A DNA stretch of 64,000 bases, taken from positions 36,463 through 100,462 of the forward strand of contig CALVEM010000008.1 of the NCBI GenBank assembly GCA_944326605.1. Direction: 5' to 3'. Below, piece by piece: positions 1 through 8,612 of this stretch; position 1 is the stretch's first letter, and every line of letters begins with the position of its first letter. The translations under genes were made by a program, and so were the position numbers. The notes under the pieces are model-generated. The model was not told where the DNA came from, made no database searches, and saw only the letters and a program-made list of their open reading frames with translations. Source of the DNA: Candidatus Gastranaerophilales bacterium (lineage in GTDB: Bacteria > Cyanobacteriota > Vampirovibrionia > Gastranaerophilales > Gastranaerophilaceae).

Positions 1-133
1 TGTCTGATAAAACGTGTTTACAGGATAAATTTTCATATAATAATTAAATCTCAAAAAAATTTTTTTTGCTATTAATAAGGCTGTATTTTTATGCTAAAAT
101 TTAATTAAGAGAAATAGAAAGAGGTATAAACTT

Positions 134-883
134 ATGTCAGGACACTCAAAATGGTCAACCATTAAACATAAAAAAGCAAAAGTAGATTCACAGCGCGCAG
201 TTGTATTTCAAAAATATTCAAGAGAATTAATCGTATCGGCAAGATTAGGCGGTCCGGATCCTGCAGGAAACTTCAGATTAAGAACCGCTATTGAAAAAGC
301 AAAAGCGGCAGGGCTCCCTAACGATAATATTAAACGCGCTATAGAAAAAGGTGCAGGAGCAGGAGCTTCCGAAAACTACGAAGAACTAATATACGAAGGT
401 TATGCAGCAGGAGGAGTTGCCGTTGTTGTAGAAGCCATGACTGATAACCGGAACAGAACCGCAGGCGATATAAGAAGTTTTTTCACTAAATATAACGGAA
501 GTTTAGGAGCTACAGGCTGCGTCGGCTGGATGTTTGATCAGCGCGGGGTAATAACATTTGACGAAAGTGTTGATTTTGATAAACTCTTTGAAGCTGCTAT
601 TAATCTTGATGCCCTTGATGTAACGGAAGAAGATGATACTTATAAAGTTTTAACAACTCCGGAAAGCTTCCAATCAGTTGTTGAAGGTTTAGAAAAAGAA
701 GGATTTAAAGCACAATCAGCAGAACTTGTAAGAATTCCGCAAAATACCGTAGAAATTACAGATGAAAAAACTGCGGATCAAATTTTAAAACTTTTAGATA
801 AACTGGAAGAACACGATGATGTTCAAAATGTTTACGCAAACTGTGACATCCCTGATGATATTTTACAGAAATTAGAAAATTAA
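134..883 (+). CDS. yebC: YebC/TACO1 family DNA-binding or translation regulator
   Basis: The 249-residue product begins MSGHSKWSTIKHKKAKVD, the hallmark start of the YebC/PmpR/TACO1 family, and has the usual family length (about 240-250). Members are cytoplasmic and have been described as transcriptional regulators or as factors that help ribosomes through difficult (polyproline) stretches. The start is supported by AGAGG about 11 bases upstream and by the conserved N-terminus. An extended -10-like TGCTAAAAT lies near position 92-100. It heads a plus-strand run with the GGDEF, tsaE and tsaB genes; the next gene begins one base after its stop. Nothing unusual is seen in it. Confidence 0.95.
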   Translation: MSGHSKWSTIKHKKAKVDSQRAVVFQKYSRELIVSARLGGPDPAGNFRLRTAIEKAKAAGLPNDNIKRAIEKGAGAGASENYEELIYEGYAAGGVAVVVEAMTDNRNRTAGDIRSFFTKYNGSLGATGCVGWMFDQRGVITFDESVDFDKLFEAAINLDALDVTEEDDTYKVLTTPESFQSVVEGLEKEGFKAQSAELVRIPQNTVEITDEKTADQILKLLDKLEEHDDVQNVYANCDIPDDILQKLEN

Positions 884-884
884 T

Positions 885-2186
885 ATGATTGACAATCTCA
901 GACAAATATTTAAATTCCTTGACGGAGCTTCAAATATTCAAAGCATTATGAATGTTCTTGAAGAAGTTTTTCCACTCAACGCAATATATATTTATGACCC
1001 GACAACAGAATCTTTAAGAGATTTTTCAAAAAGCTGGATGTTTATAAAATCAAAAGAATTAAACAATGTTTTTAAAAAGCTCGGGGAGAAAAAATATATA
1101 ACGTCAGATAACCGTTCTTATTATGCACTTTTTAACAACGGACAGGTTATCGGGATGCTTGAATTTTCGGAAAAGCTTCACAGCCGCTTGCTTGAATTTC
1201 TTGAACTTTCAATATTTTGTATTTCCTTAAAAATACAGAATATTATTTTAAGTGAAAGAATGCAGAAGAATATTGATTTTCATGATTCGATGAAAAATAT
1301 CGCAAAAATTATTGAAACACAGTATGAAACAAATTATATTATACCGATTATCGGGGAAATGATTGATAAATTTGTATCAGATCATCTGGTTTACATCTTT
1401 ATAGACAACAAACTTGTCTGGCCTTCTGCCTGTAAAGATGAGAAAATCTTTGAATTGATAAAATGTTTAAACAACAACTCCGAATACATTCTGACGCCTG
1501 ACAGAAAAATCGGTCTTTTCCCGCTGATAAGCGAAAACAAATTATTGGGCTGTATTGTAACCAAAGGGACAGACAACGTTTTGAGTGAAAAAGAAATTGA
1601 ATATCTTGAACAGCTATCCAAACAGGCTGCAACCACAATAAACAGAGCTAATGTTTATGCGGAAATTTTAAAACATGCAACTCTTGACGCTCTGACAGGT
1701 TTTTATAACAGACGACAGCTTGAAGAACGTATCAAGCAGGAAGTTTCCGGAGCAAAAAGACAAAAGAGAAATCTTTGCGCTGTTATGATAGATATCGACT
1801 TTTTCAAAAATATCAATGATACATACGGACACGCTGCCGGAGATCTTGTTTTAAAAACAGTTTCCCGCACAATAAAATTACAGCTGAGAAATTATGATAT
1901 TGCAGGCAGGTACGGCGGAGAAGAGTTTGTTATTCTTCTGCCTTTCACTAAACTTGATGAAGCTGCAATGGTTGCCGAAAGGCTTAGAAAAACCGTTGAA
2001 AAAACTAAAATTGATATCTCAAAAATTAACCCTGATACACATGTAAAAAATATCAGTGTTACAATAAGTCTTGGAGTTCATCAGTACAAATCTGATGAAA
2101 ATGACGAAGAATTAATTAAAAATGCTGATAATGCCCTATATGAGGCAAAAAACAGCGGACGTAATAAAGTTGTTACAAAGGAATAA
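885..2186 (+). CDS. GGDEF-domain diguanylate cyclase with N-terminal sensory region
   Basis: The 433-residue protein ends in a GGDEF domain: the entry motif DALTGFYNRRQ lies near residue 268 and the active-site signature RYGGEEF near residue 344, followed by the usual SLGV strand and NADNALYEAKNSGRN end. An intact GGEEF predicts synthesis of cyclic di-GMP from GTP. Residues about 1-255 have no clear transmembrane segment; the part just before the cyclase reads like a GAF-type sensor (inference). It sits one base after yebC and six bases before tsaE, so it is probably co-transcribed. An HD-GYP protein at 21774-22559 could supply the opposing phosphodiesterase activity. Confidence 0.9.
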   Translation: MIDNLRQIFKFLDGASNIQSIMNVLEEVFPLNAIYIYDPTTESLRDFSKSWMFIKSKELNNVFKKLGEKKYITSDNRSYYALFNNGQVIGMLEFSEKLHSRLLEFLELSIFCISLKIQNIILSERMQKNIDFHDSMKNIAKIIETQYETNYIIPIIGEMIDKFVSDHLVYIFIDNKLVWPSACKDEKIFELIKCLNNNSEYILTPDRKIGLFPLISENKLLGCIVTKGTDNVLSEKEIEYLEQLSKQAATTINRANVYAEILKHATLDALTGFYNRRQLEERIKQEVSGAKRQKRNLCAVMIDIDFFKNINDTYGHAAGDLVLKTVSRTIKLQLRNYDIAGRYGGEEFVILLPFTKLDEAAMVAERLRKTVEKTKIDISKINPDTHVKNISVTISLGVHQYKSDENDEELIKNADNALYEAKNSGRNKVVTKE

Positions 2187-2191
2187 AAACT

Positions 2192-2653
2192 ATGAAAAGT
2201 TATAAAAAGTTGTGCAAAACTCTTGATGATACAAAAAAACTGGCGCAAAAATTTGCCGCACTAATTCAAGACGGATGTTTTATCAATCTGTACGGAGAAA
2301 TCGGAGCAGGGAAAACTGCCTTTGTAAAACTCGTCGCCGATGCGCTTGATGTAAAAGAAAAAGTTACAAGTCCGAGTTTTGTAATACTTAATGAATACCA
2401 TACAGGGTCAATTCCGATTTATCATTTTGACCTTTACAGGCTTGAAAATGAAGGAATAAAAACTATTTACGATGAACTGCGTGAGTATTCGGAAGGCAAA
2501 CAGGTTACATTTGTTGAATGGGCGGAATTTAATCAGAACGAAGCGCCGTTTAATCATATAAAAATTAATGTTACATACTCTGATGACGAATCCAGACTTT
2601 ACGAATTTATCTCCTGCGGTAAAGATGAAATAATAGAGGGGCTAGAAAAATGA
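2192..2653 (+). CDS. tsaE: tRNA threonylcarbamoyladenosine biosynthesis ATPase TsaE
   Basis: The 153-residue protein carries a Walker A motif GEIGAGKT at residues 35-42 and the family motif TSPSFVILNEY, followed by HFDLYRL. TsaE is the small ATPase that works with TsaB and TsaD to put the threonylcarbamoyl group on A37 of ANN-decoding tRNAs. The next gene is tsaB and overlaps it by four bases (ATGA), which indicates translational coupling. Length is normal for the family. Confidence 0.95.
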   Translation: MKSYKKLCKTLDDTKKLAQKFAALIQDGCFINLYGEIGAGKTAFVKLVADALDVKEKVTSPSFVILNEYHTGSIPIYHFDLYRLENEGIKTIYDELREYSEGKQVTFVEWAEFNQNEAPFNHIKINVTYSDDESRLYEFISCGKDEIIEGLEK

Positions 2654-3255
2654 TTACACTTGCTTTTGACACCTGCCTTGATAAAATGTATGCAGTTATA
2701 AAAAAAGACGGACAAATTCTTTCTTCACGTATTGTGGAAAATAAAGATAACAAATATCATTCCGCTTTTCTAATTTCTACCTTGCAGGAAATCATGAGTG
2801 AAAATCATATTAAACCTCAAGATATTGATTTAATAGGGGTTAATATAGGTCCCGGAAGTTTTACGGGGATAAGGGCCTGTGTTACGGTTGCACGTGTTAT
2901 GGCACAGCAGCTCAACTGTCGGGCAACAGGAGTTTCATCATTAGAAATTCTTTCCAAAATTTCCGATAACAATCCGCTTGTTGCGCTTGATGCGAGAAAA
3001 AATTGCGCTTATCTTTATTATAACGGAGAAATTAAAGGCGCAGTTCCTGTTGATGAAGTTAAAGAAATTATTACATCCGGCAACTTTACCGTAATTACGG
3101 ACGACAAATTAAAACCACTTCTTGGCGGAATTTCATATCAGGGTGCATCTTATCCTCTGGGCGAAATTCTTGCAGAACTTGCAGAACAAAAAAATGATGA
3201 AGGCGACTGGAGAAAATTAAAGCCGCTATACATTCAACCGCCTCCAGGGGTATAA
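2650..3255 (+). CDS. tsaB: tRNA threonylcarbamoyladenosine biosynthesis protein TsaB
   Basis: The 201-residue protein starts MITLAFDTCLDKMYAV and has the TsaB signature NIGPGSFTGIRACVTVAR (around residues 65-82), giving an ASKHA-type fold without the metal site of TsaD. TsaB is the scaffold partner of TsaD and TsaE in t6A synthesis. It is coupled to tsaE by a four-base overlap. The C-terminus (YIQPPPGV) resembles the usual YLRPP ending of the family, so the gene is complete. tsaD is not in the window. Confidence 0.93.
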   Translation: MITLAFDTCLDKMYAVIKKDGQILSSRIVENKDNKYHSAFLISTLQEIMSENHIKPQDIDLIGVNIGPGSFTGIRACVTVARVMAQQLNCRATGVSSLEILSKISDNNPLVALDARKNCAYLYYNGEIKGAVPVDEVKEIITSGNFTVITDDKLKPLLGGISYQGASYPLGEILAELAEQKNDEGDWRKLKPLYIQPPPGV

Positions 3256-3281
3256 AACAGATAAAATCGGGAATAATATAA

Positions 3282-4265
3282 TTGAACAAAATCCTGATGG
3301 TACGTATGGAGAATAAATTAAAAAAAACTAAAAAGACATTTGAAAACGAACTACTCCAGATCCCCCTGACAAAAAAGGAGTTAAAAAATCTTTTGAATTA
3401 CCGCATACCATGCCTGTGCTGCGGAAAAGAAATGCTTCATCCTGATATTTATATGAATTTGATGGAAAAGAAAGAACTCAGCGGTAAAGCCGATGATGCT
3501 ATTAAAATTCTGGAACCGTTTGAAAATATTATGCACCCTGTCGAAAGACAGGTATTTAATATGTTAAAAAGTTTGTCTGCTAAGTACCCTGATAAAAACT
3601 TCAAAGAACTGCTTGAGATAAAAAAAGATATCCACGAACTTGCGCTCGTTAAAATTCAGAGTTCTATATTTAATAAAGTCAGCTTTTACAGACGGATACT
3701 TCCTAAAAAAATGGCAAGACAGCTTCGCAAACTTATGATTAAAACAAATGACATAATTTTTGATCCCGAACCGCATAAACCTTTTTCAAGAAGAATTTTT
3801 ATTTATAAATTAAAAAATATTATCCGTAATCTTGAAAGTAAAACAATTAAAGAAGAAATAATAAAAATCGCACGCAGGCTGCCCCGATCCAGTGATGAAG
3901 TCTGCGCGTTTGTAGTAAAAAACGCAAGAAAAAGACCTGAAGTAATTGCACTTAATTTGATACATTCATCGGTCGGAACCTTTGAACATCTTACTCCAAA
4001 ATGTATGCTTGGTTTAAGCAATTCGCTTAACTTCGCACTTGAATGCTCATATTGCAATAATTCACGCCACCACTATCCTATACCGGTTCAAATAGAAGAA
4101 AACCCTGATATGCCCCGCAATGCTCAATTACAGACAGACAAATTAATTGCTTTATGCAAAAAAGGGATATGTAACAAGGAATACATTGAAAATCTTAGAG
4201 AAGTACTCTACTGGCTGTCTGACAGATATATAAATCTTGATATTTCCAAGCTTTATCTTACGTAA
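3282..4265 (+). CDS. HNH-like zinc-finger protein, paralogue of the next gene
   Basis: A 327-residue protein of no family I can name. Near the N-terminus it has CLCCGKEML, a zinc-knuckle-like cysteine cluster, and near the C-terminus FEHLTPKCMLG followed by ECSYCNNSRH. That arrangement (E-H-x-x-P ... C-x2-C-N-x2-R) matches the core of HNH endonuclease folds. The middle is a long charged helical region. The next gene has the same layout, so the two look like diverged duplicates. The TTG start is supported by GGGAA nine bases upstream; ATG at 3297 or 3306 is possible. Nuclease activity is inference; the first histidine region is intact here but the GG loop is not. Confidence 0.6.
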   Translation: MNKILMVRMENKLKKTKKTFENELLQIPLTKKELKNLLNYRIPCLCCGKEMLHPDIYMNLMEKKELSGKADDAIKILEPFENIMHPVERQVFNMLKSLSAKYPDKNFKELLEIKKDIHELALVKIQSSIFNKVSFYRRILPKKMARQLRKLMIKTNDIIFDPEPHKPFSRRIFIYKLKNIIRNLESKTIKEEIIKIARRLPRSSDEVCAFVVKNARKRPEVIALNLIHSSVGTFEHLTPKCMLGLSNSLNFALECSYCNNSRHHYPIPVQIEENPDMPRNAQLQTDKLIALCKKGICNKEYIENLREVLYWLSDRYINLDISKLYLT

Positions 4266-4315
4266 CATTTTTTAATAAATTAGCAAAAAATTTTAATCAG
4301 GTGTATTTTTACTTT

Positions 4316-5719
4316 ATGAGGATTGCATCTGTATTAAATAGTTTTTTCATAAAGCCTTTAGGAGTAAATAAGAATAACCGGCATGATTATTCTGTATACA
4401 GGTTTCCTGTAAACAATTCCTCGCCTGCAGGTGACGTTTTCATAAAAAGCCAGCCTTCGTTTACAGCTATTACAAGTGCATCAGGATTGAGAAACCTTGC
4501 ATACCAAAGAAAAATGCACTGCATATATTGCGGAAGGCCTCTTTTGAGTGATAAAATTGTAAACAGGTTAAAAAGCAGCGGAGTATTTTCAGGACCTATA
4601 AAAAAATTTGTTCAGGAAATGTTTAATTATATCGAATATCTCCATCCGACGGAAAAAGAATTTGTAAAAAGAACAGCGCTTATGGCTTTTGACAAGCCGA
4701 ATATAAGATTATCAGAAGCCATAAAAATTATGTATCCTAAAGCAAACAAAGAACTTCTGGAAGAACAGAAACCTATTTTTAAAGAACTTTCAATGCTTAC
4801 AAAAGAAATGCCCCGCGGTTATAAAACCAGATTTAAGGAACTTTTGCGGGTTTCAAAATTAAGATTAGAGGAAAAAAGTTATATACCTTCCGAATTTAGC
4901 GGCAAAGAATTTAAATATAAAATGTCACGTTTAGGTGTTACGATAAAAGATGAATATATGGCACGAAAAATAACACAGCTTACAGAACCGCTCACACACC
5001 CTATATTCAAGAACGCCAAAGAGCCTTTAACACCAAAATTTATTGATAAAATATTGCAGATAACGGAAACCCGTGACGTTAATAAAAAAAGTTTAACAAA
5101 AAAAGATTTACAATTAATTATTTTAAATAAAATAAGACAGTATGGCGAAATCCTTAACAGAAAAGATATTTTATCCCTATGTGATATTGGTATTAATACA
5201 ATTGAAGAGCGTCCTGTTAAAATAAAATTCAGTAATAAAGCGTTTAAATACGATTTAAATGAAGCTCTTTACGGGATGCAGGATGAGCAGCTCAGAACTA
5301 AAATAAATGAAATAGTTGACAAATTACCTACCTCAAGAACCAGTGTAAACGCTTTTATTACAAAACATGAACTATCTGCATCAGATGCTGTAGGTTATAA
5401 TGTGTTAAGACCTTCTATAGCTACAATAGAGCATATACATCCGAAATCTCTTGGCGGACAAAATGAACTTGCCAATTATGCTCTTGCCTGTGCCTGTGAC
5501 AACTCTAACCGCTCAAATAACAGCCTTGTAGAATTTATAAAACAATTTGATATAAAAAATCAAAAAACATATTTCAAGGAAATTTTTGAGGAAGCATATC
5601 GCGGTAATCTTCCAATAAGAACGGCAAAAAAAATGGTTGAAACATTTTTTAATGAAAGCGGAAGAAATATTGACACCGGCAGACTTGGAATAAAAGTAAC
5701 GAAACTGAAGAAAAAATAA
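4316..5719 (+). CDS. HNH endonuclease-like protein
   Basis: A 467-residue protein. An N-terminal cysteine pair (MHCIYCGRPLL) is followed by a long alpha-helical middle and a C-terminal HNH-like motif, IEHIHPKSLGGQNELAN then CACDNSNRSN. The E-H-x-x-P-x-S-x-G-G pattern is very close to the HNH consensus. It is a longer paralogue of the preceding gene. The frame is open back to GTG 4301, but ATG 4316 is preferred because AGGTG lies 12 bases before it and the resulting MRIAS start resembles that of the gene at 19395. Host-DNA, phage-defence or secreted-nuclease roles are all possible; the sequence does not choose. Confidence 0.65.
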   Translation: MRIASVLNSFFIKPLGVNKNNRHDYSVYRFPVNNSSPAGDVFIKSQPSFTAITSASGLRNLAYQRKMHCIYCGRPLLSDKIVNRLKSSGVFSGPIKKFVQEMFNYIEYLHPTEKEFVKRTALMAFDKPNIRLSEAIKIMYPKANKELLEEQKPIFKELSMLTKEMPRGYKTRFKELLRVSKLRLEEKSYIPSEFSGKEFKYKMSRLGVTIKDEYMARKITQLTEPLTHPIFKNAKEPLTPKFIDKILQITETRDVNKKSLTKKDLQLIILNKIRQYGEILNRKDILSLCDIGINTIEERPVKIKFSNKAFKYDLNEALYGMQDEQLRTKINEIVDKLPTSRTSVNAFITKHELSASDAVGYNVLRPSIATIEHIHPKSLGGQNELANYALACACDNSNRSNNSLVEFIKQFDIKNQKTYFKEIFEEAYRGNLPIRTAKKMVETFFNESGRNIDTGRLGIKVTKLKKK

Positions 5720-5809
5720 TTATTAACAATTGTAAAAATCAATAATAAATAATTAAACTTTTTATAAAAATCTGCCGATTAACTAAATGTAGTTAATAAG
5801 GATATAAAA

Positions 5810-6106
5810 ATGGCAGATACAGGAGCATCATTTAACAGACCATATAAGCCGTTTGGGATGAACGTAAAAGTTCCGGAAATAGGGGAACGGACATTAAAGC
5901 AAGCCGGCGATACTTTAGGCAGTATCGTAAAAAGTCCGGCAGAGCCTCTGTTTAAATTCTTAGAAGATAACGAGGAAGTCTTCACCGGAGATATAAATTA
6001 TAAAATAAATAAACTCTACGCAGAAAGTTTCACAATCGGATCTGCAATGAGAATGGAAGATGAAAAGGTAAACGGAATGCCGTCATCATTCGATATGCAT
6101 TTTTAA
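5810..6106 (+). CDS. small hypothetical protein
   Basis: 98 residues, no family recognised. It is soluble-looking, with no signal peptide or membrane segment, and has the short phrase PYKPFGMNVKVPEIGE near its start. AAGGAT lies about eight bases upstream of the ATG. The gene ends just before a 100-base direct-repeat unit and a terminator that separate it from pnp. It is probably real because of the ribosome site and its isolated, clean frame, but nothing can be said of its function. Confidence 0.55.
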   Translation: MADTGASFNRPYKPFGMNVKVPEIGERTLKQAGDTLGSIVKSPAEPLFKFLEDNEEVFTGDINYKINKLYAESFTIGSAMRMEDEKVNGMPSSFDMHF

Positions 6107-6442
6107 CCCGCCGAGCAAAAGCATGAGCGAAGCGAAAGACGAACAAACACCAACGGAAACGTTGAGTTTGCGTTGTGGTTGTGAGCGGTGCTGTTTAACG
6201 CGAGGCGGAGCCGAGCAAAAGCATGAGCGAAGAAAGAAAGAAAAAAAGAAAACTAATTCTTCTTTGTCTATATATGATAGAAAAGCCCCTAAAGGGCTTT
6301 TTTCGTGTAACATTAATTTATAGAAACGCCTATTTTTTCTTGTTTGCGGTATAATAAGGAGGAACATAAGAAGTGTATAACTAAATGCGCCAGAAAAGCG
6401 CAAAGCCCGCGGAAAGTTCGCCACGGGCAGGAAAGGAAAATT
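6107..6442 (+). other. intergenic region with direct repeat, terminator and structured pnp leader
   Basis: After the small gene a 23-base sequence beginning gccgagcaaaagcatgagcg occurs at 6110-6132 and again exactly 100 bases later at 6210-6232. A terminator follows at 6281-6303. A TATAAT box at about 6350-6355 probably starts the pnp transcript. The leader then contains two short hairpins, 6386-6402 (TGCGC/GCGCA) and 6405-6428 (GCCCG.GG/CC.CGGGC), just before the ribosome site. Confidence 0.6.
6281..6303 (+). terminator. rho-independent terminator upstream of pnp
   Basis: AAAAGCCCC, a four-base loop and GGGCTTTTTT form a short GC-rich stem followed by a T run. It is placed to end transcription from the small gene at 5810-6106 or the repeat region. 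Confidence 0.8.
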
Positions 6443-8584
6443 ATGGTACCTGAAACAAAGAAATTTGAAATTGAAATCGGCGGTAAAACTGTTACCGTTG
6501 AAACAGGGAAGTATGCACAGTCCGCCAACGGTTCAGTTACGGTAAGATGCGGTGATACAATGCTTTTTGTTCACTGCTGCGTATCAAAAGAACCCAGAGT
6601 CGGAATTGACTTTTTCCCGCTGTTAATTGATTATGAAGAAAGAATGTCATCTATCGGCCGTATCCCCGGAGGTTACAACCGTTCTGAAGGCAAAGCCGGA
6701 GATAAGGCAATTCTTATTTCAAGACTTATCGACAGACCAATAAGACCACTGTTTCCTAAAGGTTACAGAAATGATATACAAATCGTAGCGCAGTTATTCA
6801 GCTATGATCAGGTTAATCAGCCTGATACTCTTGCAATGCTTGGTGCATCATGTGCTTTAATGCTTTCAGGAGCGCCTTTTGAAGGACCTATAGGTGCTGT
6901 CAGAGTTTCCAGAGACGAAAACGGCAATATGATTGCGAACCCGACTCACCAGCAGGCTGATAAATCAGATTTAGATATTGTAGTTGCAGGTACACACGAT
7001 TCTGTAATTATGGTAGAAGCAGGATGTAAGTTCGTGACTGAAGACGATATTATGAATGCAGTTGAATTTGCGCAAGCAGAAATCAGAAAACAATGCGATG
7101 CTCAGGTTGCATTTATGAAAGAATGCGGAGTTGAAAGGGAAGAATTTGTAAATCCTTACGATACTTCCGAAATCAAAAAGATTATTGATGAAACAGCTCA
7201 CGATATGATTTTTGATGCTTACCATAATTTTGACAGAGAATACAGACAAAATAAACTTGAAGAAGCTAAAAAACTTGTTAAAGAAAAAATTGATGCTCTT
7301 CCTGAAGATGACTACATCAAAAAAATTATGGAAGAAACAGGCATCGACTTTGTTGCAGAAGAATTCAAAAATGCCGAAAAACACATTATGCGTACAATGA
7401 TTCTTGACGAAGGCGTCAGAGCTGACGGCAGAAAACCTAATGAAGTCCGCCCGATATGGTGTGAAGTAGGAGTTCTGCCGAGAGCTCACGGTTCAGCAGT
7501 ATTTACCAGAGGGCAAACTCAGGTTCTGTCTGTTGCAACTCTTGCAGGACCCGGAATGAAACAGGAGCTTGACGGAGTTGACCCGCAGACTGAAAAAACT
7601 TATATGCACAAATACATATTCCCTGGATTTTCCGTAGGTGAAGTTAAACCTCTAAGAGGACCTGGCAGACGTGAAGTAGGACACGGCAATCTTGCAGAAA
7701 GAGCCAATATTCCTGCACTTCCGTCTCAGGAAGAATTCGGCTATACAATCCGAGTAACATCTGATGTTCTTGAATCAAACGGTTCAACATCAATGGCATC
7801 AACTTGCGGTTCATCAATGGCTTTAATGAATGCAGGTGTTCCAGTTAAATGTATGATTGGCGGTGTTGCAATGGGTATGATAACGGAAGAAGGCAAAGAA
7901 CCCGTTGTATTAACAGATATTCAAGGTATCGAAGACTTTTTAGGCGATATGGATTTTAAAGTTACAGGAAACGATACCGGAATTACTGCTCTTCAAATGG
8001 ATATGAAAGCTAAAGGTATTGCAAACGAAACCCTCCGCCGCGCTTTAGCACAGGCAAAAGAAGGCAGATTGCATATCTTAGGCAAGATGAGAGAAGTAAT
8101 TTCAGCACCTGCAGACCACTTATCTCCGTATGCTCCAAGTATTACAACCATGACAATTCCTGTTGAAGATATCGGAACAGTAATCGGACCTGGCGGAAAA
8201 CAGATTAGAGCAATCATCGACGCTTCAGGTGCCGAAATTGATATTCAGGATTCAGGCGTTGTAACAATTACTTCTAATGATCAAGAAGGGGCTGAAATAG
8301 CTCAGAGAATGATTAAAGAATTAACATTCAAACCTGAACCCGGAATGGTTGTAAAAGGTAAAGTTGTAAGAATTATACCTATCGGTGCATTCGTAGAACT
8401 TGCACCTGGCAAAGACGGTATGGTACATATTTCTCAAGTTTGCAATGAGAGAATAGATACAATTGAACCGCATCTTCATATCGGCGACGAAGTTATCGTT
8501 AAAGTAATTAAAATCGACGATAAAGGCAGAGTTAACCTAACAATTAAAGGCGTTTCAGAAGAGGAAAAAGCTCAGGTTGAATAA
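6443..8584 (+). CDS. pnp: polyribonucleotide nucleotidyltransferase (PNPase)
   Basis: 713 residues from ATG 6443; the frame is open 33 codons further back, but AGGAAAGG lies just before this ATG and the product MVPETKKFEIEIGGKTV matches known PNPase starts. It has two RNase PH-like domains (PGGYNRSEGK in the first; LPRAHGSAVFTRGQTQ and GSSMALMNAGVP in the second), a KH domain with IGPGGKQIRAI near residue 580 and a C-terminal S1 domain. PNPase degrades RNA 3'-5' with phosphate and is often bound to RNase E, which is also present at 24189-25943. The two leader hairpins suggest post-transcriptional autoregulation (inference). Confidence 0.97.
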   Translation: MVPETKKFEIEIGGKTVTVETGKYAQSANGSVTVRCGDTMLFVHCCVSKEPRVGIDFFPLLIDYEERMSSIGRIPGGYNRSEGKAGDKAILISRLIDRPIRPLFPKGYRNDIQIVAQLFSYDQVNQPDTLAMLGASCALMLSGAPFEGPIGAVRVSRDENGNMIANPTHQQADKSDLDIVVAGTHDSVIMVEAGCKFVTEDDIMNAVEFAQAEIRKQCDAQVAFMKECGVEREEFVNPYDTSEIKKIIDETAHDMIFDAYHNFDREYRQNKLEEAKKLVKEKIDALPEDDYIKKIMEETGIDFVAEEFKNAEKHIMRTMILDEGVRADGRKPNEVRPIWCEVGVLPRAHGSAVFTRGQTQVLSVATLAGPGMKQELDGVDPQTEKTYMHKYIFPGFSVGEVKPLRGPGRREVGHGNLAERANIPALPSQEEFGYTIRVTSDVLESNGSTSMASTCGSSMALMNAGVPVKCMIGGVAMGMITEEGKEPVVLTDIQGIEDFLGDMDFKVTGNDTGITALQMDMKAKGIANETLRRALAQAKEGRLHILGKMREVISAPADHLSPYAPSITTMTIPVEDIGTVIGPGGKQIRAIIDASGAEIDIQDSGVVTITSNDQEGAEIAQRMIKELTFKPEPGMVVKGKVVRIIPIGAFVELAPGKDGMVHISQVCNERIDTIEPHLHIGDEVIVKVIKIDDKGRVNLTIKGVSEEEKAQVE

Positions 8585-8585
8585 A

Positions 8586-8612
8586 AAAGAGGGCATCAGC
8601 CCTCTTTTTTTT
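8586..8612. terminator. bidirectional terminator between pnp and a pseudopilin gene
   Basis: AAAAAGAGGGC, loop ATCA, GCCCTCTTTTTT. A T run follows the stem on both strands, so it can end pnp from the left and the converging pseudopilin gene from the right. Confidence 0.85.

Noticed and set aside
1..133. Possible end of an upstream gene at the window start
   Set aside because: All frames carry stops and the region looks like the yebC promoter and leader.
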